The notes below the pieces were generated by a model. It was not told the origin of the DNA and searched no databases. It worked only from the letters and a program-made list of their open reading frames with translations. Positions 49,540 through 59,700 of a stretch of DNA of 64,000 nucleotides are shown here, one piece after another. Position 1 is the first letter of the stretch; the number at the start of each line of letters is the position of its first letter. The translations under genes and the position numbers were made by a program. Origin of the DNA: Tillandsia leiboldiana (taxonomy: Eukaryota; Streptophyta; Magnoliopsida; Poales; Bromeliaceae); assembly GCA_029204045.2 (NCBI GenBank), contig CM055076.1, positions 15,425,902 through 15,489,901 on the forward strand. The letters are read 5' to 3'.

Positions 49540-50035
49540 CACGTGGCGGCCTGTCATTGGCCGGTTCAGGATGCGCGGTCCACAGAGCTGCGCGGCGGGG
49601 TGCACAGACCCGGCGCATGGACACGTGGCACCGCCTGATTGGCGGGCGCAAGGCGCTCGGTCTACCGGGTGAGCGCGGCGGTGCATGGACCAAGGCGGGG
49701 GCACGTGGCAGCCTCCGGTTGGTCGGTGCACGCGGCGCGGTCCACGGAATTCCGAAGTGGAATGCGTGGACCGGGTGTAGGGGACACGTGTCACCCTCTG
49801 ATTCGCGGGCGTACCGTGCGCGGTGCACGGGGCCTGGGCTGGCGCCTCGGGGCGCGTGCGCACGACGGGGCCATGCCGCGCGTCCGGCGGGGCCGCCGAC
49901 CGGCTGGCGGGTCAACCGGGCGGCCACGTGTCACCGCCTGATTGGCGGGCGCCAACCGCCTTCCTGTGCGGGGGCGGGCCACGTGGCAGCCTGGGAGTGG
50001 CCCGAACAGCTGTTTGCTGTTCGGCGGGCCACGTG
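49540..50035 (+). promoter_or_regulatory. Seven-copy G-box array in U3
   Basis: CACGTG cores at 49,540, 49,622, 49,702, 49,785, 49,925, 49,980 and 50,030. Most are followed after about 8-14 bp by CTGATTGG, GTCATTGG or CCGGTTGG, an inverted CCAAT-like block, giving a degenerate tandem module. Likely the LTR enhancer. Confidence 0.65.
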
Positions 50036-50170
50036 GCGGCACCAGGAGGTTTCGGGCGTGAACAGTGTTGGGCCGGCCCAACACTGTAGCCGCTCGAAAG
50101 TACCGGGCGCCCGAAAGTTGGGCCCGAAAGCCCATTGACTTGTCTTTTTGGGCTGATTTCGGGTGAGGCC

Positions 50171-50178
50171 TATAAATA
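50171..50178 (+). promoter_or_regulatory. LTR TATA box
   Basis: TATAAATA within the palindromic GGCCTATAAATAGGCC, just downstream of the G-box array. Transcription probably starts about 30 bp further. Repeated at 58,004 in the 3' LTR. Confidence 0.75.
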
Positions 50179-51870
50179 GGCCCCTTGGGGCTCGTTTTAG
50201 AGGCTTTTCCCGAGAGCTTTAGCCCTTGAGCCCTTCACCAATTTTCTTTCTCTCCCTCTTGTGCATCTTTTGGCGAAAGCTCAGGATTTTTGGAGGCCGC
50301 GACGACGGCGACTTCTGCATCGGGGTGCGGAGCGACGATTTACTGTTGGAGTCCCTTTTCCGTCGCAGTTTAGTCTGGGAGGTCTACCGGGCTACCCCAA
50401 CGTTATTTTTGGACGATTTCTGCGGTGACGGTTTCGTAAGAGGTAAATCTACATTTTCCGTGTTGGACACTTTTTCTGGATCCGAGCTTTTTATGGGGTT
50501 CTGGGTACATTTTTAACCCCCTTTGCGACTGTTGGTTGATTTGGACAGCACCTGCTTGTCGGATTTTTATCTCCTCATCCGGACATTGGAATTCGACGTT
50601 TCAGGACTCTATCGACATCTACTCTTCGCGAGGATCGCCGTCATATTTTTATTAGAATTTTTGGAGGAGGTTTTTCAGGTGAAAATTTCGTGTTAATGGG
50701 ACTGTTCACCACAGATTTTGGGAATGTGGAATTCTTGTGGATTAAAGTGTAATTTTGGTGTATGTTTGTACCCAGGAGGTTGTGAGCACTTCTACCGTGT
50801 TGTTGGCTTGGTGGGACTTGTGATTTGACTGTTTTGGGCTTTCTCAGCTGTGTAGATTCCAGCCAGTGAGTGAGTCAGTGATTTGTTTGGTAGTCGATCT
50901 TGTTGATTGAGGATTGGATCATAGCCTGCATGAGCCACATTTGAGCTTTACAGAGATACTTTACTGAGATACTTATGGGTTACTTTGACTCGAGCGGGTC
51001 GCTCCCCTCGAGTGCCACTCTGGAGTAGGCGAGACCGGGTTGTTGTACCGGCGTGAGTTTGAGATGTTCCTTCGCGACTTGTTGTTGCTTTTGTCCCTCT
51101 GGCTGTGCTTTTGTTGGCAGCCATGGACGCCCTACGTAAGACCGCTCCTCCGGGACGTAACGGCAGTAGGTTGGCGCAGGTTTGACTGGACCCGATGAGG
51201 CAGTCAGTTTAGATTGGGTGATCAGGGAGGAGAGTTAGTTGTGGCATCATGTCTTTCTGTTCCACTTTTGAGCATCTAGTTAGAGGCATAGTAGCTGTAG
51301 AGTTATTTTTCCCCAGCTTTCCATACAGCACTGCATATGTTACTTTATGCCTCTGGTAGACTTAGTGGGCAGACCGTCGGGCTTGTTGGCGGCACCCACT
51401 GAGAACTACTGTGGGATGTAGTTCTCACACCCGTCGTGGTGTCCTCTCCCCAGGGACTTCTGCTCCGGTTCCTGCAGCTCCTGTTGCTGATCCAGCTCCT
51501 TCTGACCGAGGTAAGGGAGTCGCGAGATAGATCCCCTCCTGACATCTTCAGTGTGTGAGTAGATGTACCCCAGTACTATTTTGGTGTGTGTTATGTCGAG
51601 TGACTTTTGTAGTGAGGTTTTGAGTTGTACCTTTCTTTCCTGCTTTTCTGAGAGACTCCTGTATTCTGGTGAGGTTGGTCTGTATATTTGTGAGTTGTAG
51701 TTTTATTTTATGTATTTTATTCCAGCTTTTTCTCTTTCAGCTCTGATATCTGCTAGTGTAGATGTTTCTTTGCAGGTTAGTCGCTACGCCTATACGGGGC
51801 TTCCCGTATGGGCGGCGGATCTGTTAGCGAGCCGGGGCGCAGTATCGCCCCGGGGCGTGACAGATTAGAG

Positions 51871-51882
51871 TGGTATCAGAGC
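51871..51882 (+). other. Primer-binding site (initiator Met tRNA)
   Basis: TGGTATCAGAGC, eight bases after the 5' LTR end. Confidence 0.93.
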
Positions 51883-52160
51883 CTAGGATGTAGGTCTTGG
51901 AGGACTTAGGAACCCTAGGCTTGTGGTTGGACCCTAGGATGACTCGCGTGAGAGCCGTGATTTTAGCGAGAGTCCTGATTGGATTTCTAACTCTCCCGAG
52001 CGGTTCGGGGTGAGCGATTGACATGTCTTCGTTCGGTGGCAACTATGTTGGCTGCAGACAACATAGTACTTTGGGAAGGGGGACATGCCTCCTGACTTTC
52101 GCTAGATTGGGTCGAGTGATGATTTGGGTTTTGACTGTTTGTCTTGTCCCTCAGGTGGGG

Positions 52161-52271
52161 ATGCCTCCTCGACGCTCGATGGTGACGCGTTCGCAGCCTT
52201 CGTCCTCTGAGCCCGAGCAGGAGGACTCGGGGCAGGGACAGCAGAGCGAGGTTCTGGAGCTCCGTGCCTAG
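52161..52271 (+). CDS. Gag N-terminal segment ending in an in-frame TAG
   Basis: 36 codons beginning MPPRRSMVTRSQ, a basic start like that of related Gag proteins (the LARD-like interior has a similar MPLRRR start at 26,150). The TAG at 52,269-52,271 is directly followed, in the same frame, by the ATG of the long ORF. In the LARD-like copy the corresponding codon is CAG, so TAG looks like a C-to-T change. Either Gag here starts at the internal ATG, or the stop is read through, or the copy is inactive. Confidence 0.6.
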   Translation: MPPRRSMVTRSQPSSSEPEQEDSGQGQQSEVLELRA

Positions 52272-55200
52272 ATGGCACAGTTGGCTGAGGCGTCTCGACG
52301 CCAGGAGGAGGCTGTGAGTCGGTTGACGCTCTTGTTGGAGCAGAGAGCGCAGCCGGCGGTAGCACCCCCTGAGAGTTCACCGGTGCCTTCTTCCCCTGTT
52401 GTGGCACCCTCGGTTGTGCAGCCTGCACCAGCAGTTCCGGCTGAGCCAGTTTCCAGTAGGCCACCGTCTGGGACAACGGGATCTTTGACTTTGGCAGAGC
52501 AGCAGGTTTTGGTGGGTCTTTTGTTGAGGTTTCGCAAGTTTGATCCACCCCGCTTTTCGGGTATGAGTGCTGAGCCGTGGGCGGCTGAGTCTTGGGTTAC
52601 GGCCATGGAGCGCCATTTCGAGAGCTTTTTTATTGATGAGAGGTTTCGAGTTCTGTTGGCTACTCATTTTCTGGAGAGCAACGCCGAGGCATGGTGGCGG
52701 CGTGTGCGACCCGCAGGTCCGCCTGGGACCCAGTTTATCTCATGGGCAGAGTTTCGCGGTATGCTTCTTGGGGCCTTCTTTCCCGAGAGTGTTCGACAGA
52801 GTTTGGAGGAGCAGTTGAGGAATCTCCGCCAGGGAGATAGGCCCGTACACGTGTACATAGCCGATTTCAATCGGCTGTTAGCTTGTATGCCCCACGTGGC
52901 CAGAGATGAGACCCACCGGATCTACATGTTCGAGAGAGGGTTGCGTCGGGACATTTATCAGTTGGTCCGCTCCCGCAGATTACAGACTTTGGAGGCCTCG
53001 ATGGAGCAGGCACTGTATGTGGAGAGTGGTGAGGTCGTGATGGCAGAGGTGGCTCCAGCCCCCGTAGTGACTCCTGGGGCAAAGCGCCCGGCGCTGTTTG
53101 AGGAGGGGCAGTCGAGTAGACAGGGACCCCCGAGACCTCCCCGTTTCCACTCTCAGGGACGGGGGTATCAGGGGCGGCAGAGATCTGGGGCATCTCGTCA
53201 GTCCCAGCAGCAGCAGCAGCAGCAGCGTCGACCACCTCGACAGCAGCAGTCTTCGCAGCAGCAGCAGACTTCGCGGCAGCCGCGCCCTGATCGTTGTGTC
53301 ATTTGTGGAGGACCGCACCCACCAGCCCAGTGCCCGCAGAGTCAGGGCCGCTGCTTCCGTTGCGGGCAGACCGGTCACTTCGCGAGGGCGTGCCCCAGGG
53401 TAGGTTACCTAGCCCCTTCATCAGCTTCTGCATCTTTCATTCCTCGTCAGTCAGCAGGACCTTCGGCGGCCTCCAGTAGACCAGACTTTGCTTCATCGTC
53501 CTCGCGACAGCCAGAGCGACATCCCCCGGCGCCGAGCGGTCGAGTTTATGCCGCTCAGGTAGAGGATGCTACAGCAGCAGAGCATGTCGTCGCAGGTATT
53601 ATTTTGATTTCTGCAGTTCGTACTCGTACTCTCTTTGATACCGGTGCATCACATTCTTTTATCAGTAGAGCATTTGCATCCCTTCATGGTATAGAGGTAG
53701 TTTCTTTATTGCATGCATTAGAGGTTCAGATACCAGATCATGTCTTGCATGTCGAGGAGTATTGTAGGGATTGCCCTGTGCAGTTGGGATCCTGGATTTT
53801 GCCGGCGGACTTGCTTGTCTTGCGGCAGCTCCAGGATTTCGACGTCGTGCTAGGTATGGATTGGTTGTCGAGGTACTATGCTATTATAGACTGCAGAGAG
53901 AGGACGGTGACCCTCCGCGAGCCTGGACAGGAGGAGTTCGTTTTCAGAGGCTGCCAGAGCACCTTCTTTGCGATGACTGTTTCGTCGGCGAGGGCTAGGC
54001 GGATGATTAGTAGAGGCTGCACCGCTTTCTTAGCGACGATTGTGGAGGTGCCTACGGCGGCACTGGGACTCGAGGATATTCCTGTTGTCCGCGAGTTCCC
54101 AGATGTGTTTCCCCCTGAGTTGACGACTATGCCGCCGGAGAGGGAGGTGGAGTTTGTGATTGATGTGGTACCGGGAACCACACCAATCTCAAAGGCGCCT
54201 TATAGGATGGCACCTGCCGAGTTGAGGGAGCTGAAGGCCCAGCTTCAGGATCTTATGGACAGGGGCTTTGTCAGGCCTAGTGTTTCTCCGTGGGGAGCGC
54301 CAGTTTTATTTGTGAAGAAGAAGGATGGGTCGCTTCGTTTGTGTGTGGATTATCGGGAGTTGAATAAAGTGACCATCCGGAACAAGTACCCCCTTCCACG
54401 GATAGATGATTTATTTGATCAGTTGCAGGGAGCCACAGTGTTTTCGAAGATTGATCTTCAGTCAGGTTACCACCAGTTGAGGGTGAGGGAGGAGGACATC
54501 CCCAAGACGGCTTTTCGATCCCGGTATAGGCATTATGAGTTTACGGTTATGCCGTTTGGTTTGACTAATGCCCCAGCTGCATTCATGGATTTGATGAACC
54601 GGGTATTTCAGCCGTACTTGGACCTGTTTGTGGTTGTGTTCATTGATGACATCTTGATCTACTCCCGGAGCGATGTGGATCATGAGGAGCACTTGAGGAT
54701 AGTGCTACAGCTTCTACGTGAGAAGAAGCTGTATGCCAAGCTAAAGAAGTGCGAGTTCTGGCTTCGGGAGGTTGCATTCTTGGGCCACTTGGTATCAGCC
54801 GCAGGAGTGGCAGTTGACCCGACGAAGATTGATACAGTTCGGGATTGGCCGAGACCGACGACGGTGACAGAGGTCCGGAGCTTTCTGGGCTTGGCAGGCT
54901 ACTACCGTCGGTTTGTAGAGGGCTTTGCGAAGCTCTCTACTCCCCTGACCTGTTTGACTAGGAAGGGGATGAGGTTCATTTGGACTGAGCAGTGTCAGCG
55001 GAGTTTTGAGGAGCTGAAGAGGAGACTGATTTCAGCACCAGTTCTTACACTGCCAGTGATGGGAGATGGCTACGTGATTTACAGTGACGCCTCGCACAGC
55101 GGTTTGGGTTGTGTCTTGATGCAGCATGGGAGGGTAATTGCTTATGCTTCACGGCAATTAAAGGATTATGAGAAGAATTACCTTACTCATGATTTAGAGC

Positions 55201-56984
55201 TGGCAGCTGTGGTGTTTGCATTGAAGCTGTGGCGGCATTACCTCTACGGTGAGCATTGTGAGATCTACACGGATCATAAGAGCTTAAAGTATCTGTTTAC
55301 TCAAAAGGAGCTGAACCTGAGGCAACGCCGGTGGTTGGAGTTACTGAAGGATTACGATGTGAGTATCCTCTATCATCCCGGCAAGGCCAATGTGGTAGCA
55401 GATGCTTTGAGTCGGAGGTCAGTGCAGAGCTTGAGCATGTTGGTCACACAGCAGGCCCCACTGATTGAGCAGTTGAGGCGACTCCAGATTGAGGTTGTAT
55501 CCCCTGGGGTCTCTGCTAGACTGATGACTATGGTCTTGCAGCCCACTCTGTTGGACAGGATTAGGGAGACGCAGAGTGAGGACCCCCACTTGGAGAGGAT
55601 TAGATCACAGATTCAGGCAGATCATATAGGGGATTTTACAGTGGATAGCTCGGGAGTACTGCGGTACAGGGACCGAGTGTGTGTGCCTTCGGATTCAGAG
55701 ATCAGAGACCAGATTTTGAGAGAGGCCCATTATACACCTTATACCATTCATCCTGGTGGTACTAAGATGTATAAGGACCTCAAGGCACATTTTTGGTGGT
55801 CCGGAATGAAGCGGGACATTGGAAGATTTGTGGCTCACTGTTTAACTTGCCAGCAAGTGAAAGCAGAGCACCGAGTTCCTGCTGGCAAGTTACAGAGTCT
55901 TCCAATTCCCAAGTGGAAATGGGACCACATTACCATGGACTTTGTTACAGGGCTACCGAGAGCGCAGAGTGGAGCCGACGCGATTTGGGTTATTGTCGAT
56001 AGACTCACCAAATCTGCACATTTCTTGCCTGTTCAGATGACTTGGTCATTGGAGCGTCTGGCACAGTTGTATTTGGACGAGATAGTGAGGCTACACGGGG
56101 TACCTGCATCGATTGTTTCAGATCGGGATCCGAGGTTTGTGTCACGATTCTGGGGGAGTTTACAGTCAGCTTTGGGGACCCAGCTCAGATTCAGCACTGC
56201 ATTCCACCCACAGACTGATGGCCAGTCTGAGCGCACTATACAGACCCTCGAGGATATGCTGAGAGCGTGCGTTATGGATTTTGGAGGGGGGTGGTACCGA
56301 CACTTATCTTTGGTTGAGTTTGCGTACAACAACAGCTATCAGGCGAGCATTCAGATGGCTCCGTTTGAGGCGTTGTATGGACGCAAGTGTCGGTCACCCT
56401 TGTATTGGAGTGACGTGGGTGAGAGGAGGACTTTGGGACCAGATCTTCTTTTGGAGGCTGAGGAGAAAGTCAAAGTTGTTCGTCGACACCTTGAGGTAGC
56501 CCAGAGTCGTCAGAGGAGTTATGCAGATACTCGACGGCGAGACCTAGAGTTTCAGATTGGTGACCATGTATTCTTGAAGGTCTCGCCTTCGAAAGGGGTC
56601 CGGAGATTTGGAGTGCGTGGGAAGCTTAGTCCCCGTTTTGTTGGACCCTTTGAGGTACTTGAGAGGGTAGGCCCTGTGGCTTATAGAGTTGCTCTTCCTC
56701 CACGTTTGGCCGGTGTACACGATGTTTTTCATGTCTCAGCCCTGAGGAGATATGTCTTTGATCCGTCGCATGTGGTTGACTTCACTCCCTTGGAGATCGG
56801 TGAGGACCTGGTTTACGAGGAGCGGCCGTTGCGGATTCTTGCTCGTGAGGTGAGGGAATTGCGCAACCGGACCATTCCGTATGTGAAGATCTTATGGAGC
56901 AATCACGAAGAGCGAGAGGCTACTTGGGAGCTAGAGACAGAGATGAGATCTGCTTACCCTTTTCTGTTCGAGACTACTAGTTGA
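52272..56984 (+). CDS. Gag-Pol polyprotein of Tekay-type chromovirus
   Basis: 1,570 residues in one frame. Gag capsid domain about 90-250; Gln-rich linker about 305-335; two CCHC-type fingers (C342-C345-H349-C354 and C361-C364-H369-C374). Retropepsin DTG at 456-458; reverse transcriptase about 640-850 with FIDD (790-793); RNase H about 930-1050 with D939, E976, D1001; integrase with zinc-binding region ending C1190/C1193 and catalytic D1223, D1284, E1320; GPF motif near 1458; C-terminal chromodomain-like segment about 1521-1566. All expected catalytic residues are present. The product would form particles, reverse-transcribe and integrate the element; the chromodomain may direct it to heterochromatin. 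The ATG at 52,272 follows an in-frame TAG, so the natural start may be at 52,161. Confidence 0.95.
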   Translation: MAQLAEASRRQEEAVSRLTLLLEQRAQPAVAPPESSPVPSSPVVAPSVVQPAPAVPAEPVSSRPPSGTTGSLTLAEQQVLVGLLLRFRKFDPPRFSGMSAEPWAAESWVTAMERHFESFFIDERFRVLLATHFLESNAEAWWRRVRPAGPPGTQFISWAEFRGMLLGAFFPESVRQSLEEQLRNLRQGDRPVHVYIADFNRLLACMPHVARDETHRIYMFERGLRRDIYQLVRSRRLQTLEASMEQALYVESGEVVMAEVAPAPVVTPGAKRPALFEEGQSSRQGPPRPPRFHSQGRGYQGRQRSGASRQSQQQQQQQRRPPRQQQSSQQQQTSRQPRPDRCVICGGPHPPAQCPQSQGRCFRCGQTGHFARACPRVGYLAPSSASASFIPRQSAGPSAASSRPDFASSSSRQPERHPPAPSGRVYAAQVEDATAAEHVVAGIILISAVRTRTLFDTGASHSFISRAFASLHGIEVVSLLHALEVQIPDHVLHVEEYCRDCPVQLGSWILPADLLVLRQLQDFDVVLGMDWLSRYYAIIDCRERTVTLREPGQEEFVFRGCQSTFFAMTVSSARARRMISRGCTAFLATIVEVPTAALGLEDIPVVREFPDVFPPELTTMPPEREVEFVIDVVPGTTPISKAPYRMAPAELRELKAQLQDLMDRGFVRPSVSPWGAPVLFVKKKDGSLRLCVDYRELNKVTIRNKYPLPRIDDLFDQLQGATVFSKIDLQSGYHQLRVREEDIPKTAFRSRYRHYEFTVMPFGLTNAPAAFMDLMNRVFQPYLDLFVVVFIDDILIYSRSDVDHEEHLRIVLQLLREKKLYAKLKKCEFWLREVAFLGHLVSAAGVAVDPTKIDTVRDWPRPTTVTEVRSFLGLAGYYRRFVEGFAKLSTPLTCLTRKGMRFIWTEQCQRSFEELKRRLISAPVLTLPVMGDGYVIYSDASHSGLGCVLMQHGRVIAYASRQLKDYEKNYLTHDLELAAVVFALKLWRHYLYGEHCEIYTDHKSLKYLFTQKELNLRQRRWLELLKDYDVSILYHPGKANVVADALSRRSVQSLSMLVTQQAPLIEQLRRLQIEVVSPGVSARLMTMVLQPTLLDRIRETQSEDPHLERIRSQIQADHIGDFTVDSSGVLRYRDRVCVPSDSEIRDQILREAHYTPYTIHPGGTKMYKDLKAHFWWSGMKRDIGRFVAHCLTCQQVKAEHRVPAGKLQSLPIPKWKWDHITMDFVTGLPRAQSGADAIWVIVDRLTKSAHFLPVQMTWSLERLAQLYLDEIVRLHGVPASIVSDRDPRFVSRFWGSLQSALGTQLRFSTAFHPQTDGQSERTIQTLEDMLRACVMDFGGGWYRHLSLVEFAYNNSYQASIQMAPFEALYGRKCRSPLYWSDVGERRTLGPDLLLEAEEKVKVVRRHLEVAQSRQRSYADTRRRDLEFQIGDHVFLKVSPSKGVRRFGVRGKLSPRFVGPFEVLERVGPVAYRVALPPRLAGVHDVFHVSALRRYVFDPSHVVDFTPLEIGEDLVYEERPLRILAREVRELRNRTIPYVKILWSNHEEREATWELETEMRSAYPFLFETTS

Positions 56985-57028
56985 GGTACGCCTGTTCTAC
57001 CTTACTTTGTTTCGAGGACGAAACTTCC

Positions 57029-57044
57029 TTTTAGTGGGGGAGGA
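57029..57044 (+). other. Polypurine tract
   Basis: TTTTAGTGGGGGAGGA immediately before the 3' LTR, preceded by TTTCGAGGACGAAACTT, conserved with the LARD-like element. Confidence 0.88.
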
Positions 57045-59695
57045 TGTAGTGGCCCTAATTCCCATGCAGCGTTCTTCCGATGAATCCACTGTTAGAGCAC
57101 CAAGTGTTGGTGTATCTGGCCCATTGTGCATCAATGGGATGTCACAGATGGACCCTGTGTGTTATTATTAGCTGTGTAGGCCTTCGGCTGAGTTTGCCGA
57201 AATTTCGGAAAAGAATTAGGCCCAACAGAGGTCGGAAATGGATTCGGCACGGAAAAATGCTTGAAAACGGCTATTTGCTTGTTTGTTTCTGAGTCCGGAT
57301 GCCCAAAAATGGACTCCCGGAAGTTTTCAGTGGAAAATGGTGCATGGGAGGGGACGTAGACCGCCGGGATGCCACGTGGCGGCCTGTCATTGGCCGGTTC
57401 AGGATGCGCGGTCCACAGAGCTGCGCGGCGGGGTGCACAGACCCGGCGCATGGACACGTGGCACCGCCTGATTGGCGGGCGCAAGGCGCTCGGTCTACCG
57501 GGTGAGCGCGGCGGTGCATGGACCAAGGCGGGGGCACGTGGCAGCCTCCGGTTGGTCGGTGCACGCGGCGCGGTCCACGGAATTCCGAAGTGGAATGCGT
57601 GGACCGGGTGTAGGGGACACGTGTCACCCTCTGATTCGCGGGCGTACCGTGCGCGGTGCACAGGGCCTGGGCTGGCGCCTCGGGGCGCGTGCGCACGACG
57701 GGGCCATGCCGCGCGTCCGGCGGGGCCGCCGACCGGCTGGCGGGTCAACCGGGCGGCCACGTGTCACCGCCTGATTGGCGGGCGCCAACCGCCTTCCTGT
57801 GCGGGGGCGGGCCACGTGGCAGCCTGGGAGTGGCCCGAACAGCTGTTTGCTGTTCGGCGGGCCACGTGGCGGCACCAGGAGGTTTCGGGCGTGAACAGTG
57901 TTGGGCCGGCCCAACACTGTAGCCGCCCGAAAGTACCGGGCGCCCGAAAGTTGGGCCCGAAAGCCCATTGACTTGTCTTTTTGGGCTGATTTCGGGTGAG
58001 GCCTATAAATAGGCCCCTTGGGGCTCGTTTTAGAGGCTTTTCCCGAGAGCTTTAGCCCTTGAGCCCTTCACCAATTTTCTTTCTCTCCCTCTTGTGCATC
58101 TTTTGGCGAAAGCTCAGGATTTTTGGAGGCCGCGACGACGGCGACTTCTGCATCGGGGTGCGGAGCGACGATTTACTGTTGGAGTCCCTTTTCCGTCGCA
58201 GTTTAGTCTGGGAGGTCTACCGGGCTACCCCGACGTTATTTTTGGACGATTTCTGCGGTGACGGTTTCGTAAGAGGTAAATCTACATTTTCCGTGTTGGA
58301 CACTTTTTCTGGATCCGAGCTTTTTATGGGGTTCTGGGTACATTTTTAACCCCCTTTGCGACTGTTGGTTGATTTGGACAGCACCTGCTTGTCGGATTTT
58401 TATCTCCTCATCCGGACATCGGAATTCGACGTTTCAGGACTCTATCGACATCTACTCTTCGCGAGGATCGCCGTCATATTTTTATTGGAATTTTTGGAGG
58501 AGGTTTTTCAGGTGAAAATTTCGTGTTAATGGGACTGTTCACCACAGATTTTGGGAATGTGGAATTCTTGTGGATTAAAGTGTAATTTTGGTGTATGTTT
58601 GTACCCAGGAGGTTGTGAGCACTTCTACCGTGTTGTTGGCTTGGTGGGACTTGTGATTTGACTGTTTTGGGCTTTCTCAGCTGTGTAGATTCCAGCCAGT
58701 GAGTGAGTCAGTGATTTGTTTGGTAGTCGATCTTGTTGATCGAGGATTGGATCATAGCCTGCATGAGCCACATTTGAGCTTTACAGAGATACTTTACTGA
58801 GATACTTATGGGTTACTTTGACTCGAGCGGGTCGCTCCCCTCGAGTGCCACTCCGGAGTAGGCGAGACCGGGTTGTTGTACCGGCGTGAGTTTGAGATGT
58901 TCCTTCGCGACTTGTTGTTGCTTTTGTCCCTCTGGCTGTGCTTTTGTTGGCAGCCATGGACGCCCTACGTAAGACCGCTCCTCCGGGACGTAACGGCAGT
59001 AGGTTGGCGCAGGTTTGACTGGACCCGATGAGGCAGTCAGTTTAGATTGGGTGATCAGGGAGGAGAGTTAGTTGTGGCATCATGTCTTTCTGTTCCACTT
59101 TTGAGCATCTAGTTAGAGGCATAGTAGCTGTAGAGTTATTTTTCCCCAGCTTTCCATACAGCACTGCATATGTTACTTTATGCCTCTGGTAGACTTAGTG
59201 GGCAGACCGTCGGGCTTGTTGGCGGCACCCACTGAGAACTACTATGGGATGTAGTTCTCACACCCGTCGTGGTGTCTTCTCCCCAGGGACTTCTGCTCCG
59301 GTTCCTGCAGCTCCTGTTGCTGATCCAGCTCTTTCTGACCGAGGTAAGGGAGTCGCGAGATAGATCCCCTCCTGACATCTTCAGTGTGTGAGTAGATGTA
59401 CCCCAGTACTATTTTGGTGTGTGTTATGTCGAGTGACTTTTGTAGTGAGGTTTTGAGTTGTACCTTTCTTTCCTGCTTTTCTGAGAGACTCCTGTATTCT
59501 GGTGAGGTTGGTCTGTATATTTGTGAGTTGTAGTTTTATTTTATGTATTTTATTCCAGCTTTTTCTCTTTCAGCTCTGATATCTGCTAGTGTAGATGTTT
59601 CTTTGCAGGTTAGTCGCTACGCCTATACGGGGCTTCCCGTATGGGCGGCGGATCTGTTAGCGAGCCGGGGCGCAGTATCGCCCCGGGGCGTGACA
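57045..59695 (+). repeat. 3' LTR of chromovirus
   Basis: Same length as the 5' LTR. The differences seen by eye are almost all transitions, for example the bases near 57,258, 57,310 and 58,230. Ends GGGGCGTGACA followed by GTAAA. Confidence 0.95.
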
Positions 59696-59700
59696 GTAAA

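Larger units (their letters stand above)
49212..51862 (+). repeat. 5' LTR of chromovirus
   Basis: TGTAGTGGCCC to GGGGCGTGACA. U3 (to about 50,200) holds seven G-boxes; TATAAATA at 50,171. R-U5 carries the TGAGAACTAC/GTAGTTCTCA hairpin (51,400-51,427) and a CTCGAG-GGG/CCC-CTCGAG hairpin with loop TCGCT (about 50,990-51,020). It lacks the conserved-loop stem-loops and the roughly 1.2-kb module that carries them in the LARD-like LTR. Confidence 0.95.
49212..59695 (+). mobile_element. Complete Tekay/Del-type Ty3/gypsy chromovirus
   Basis: 10,484 bp. The LTRs at 49,212-51,862 and 57,045-59,695 are both exactly 2,651 bp. The perfect 5-bp duplication GTAAA lies at 49,207-49,211 and 59,696-59,700. 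It has PBS, PPT and a 1,570-codon Gag-Pol frame without frameshift. Domain order protease, RT, RNase H, integrase, chromodomain defines Metaviridae chromoviruses, and the C-terminal motif and long LTRs fit the Tekay (Del) clade. By eye about 15-16 single-base differences separate the LTRs and no indels were seen, so the insertion is young. A single in-frame stop near the Gag start is the only lesion noticed. Confidence 0.96.
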
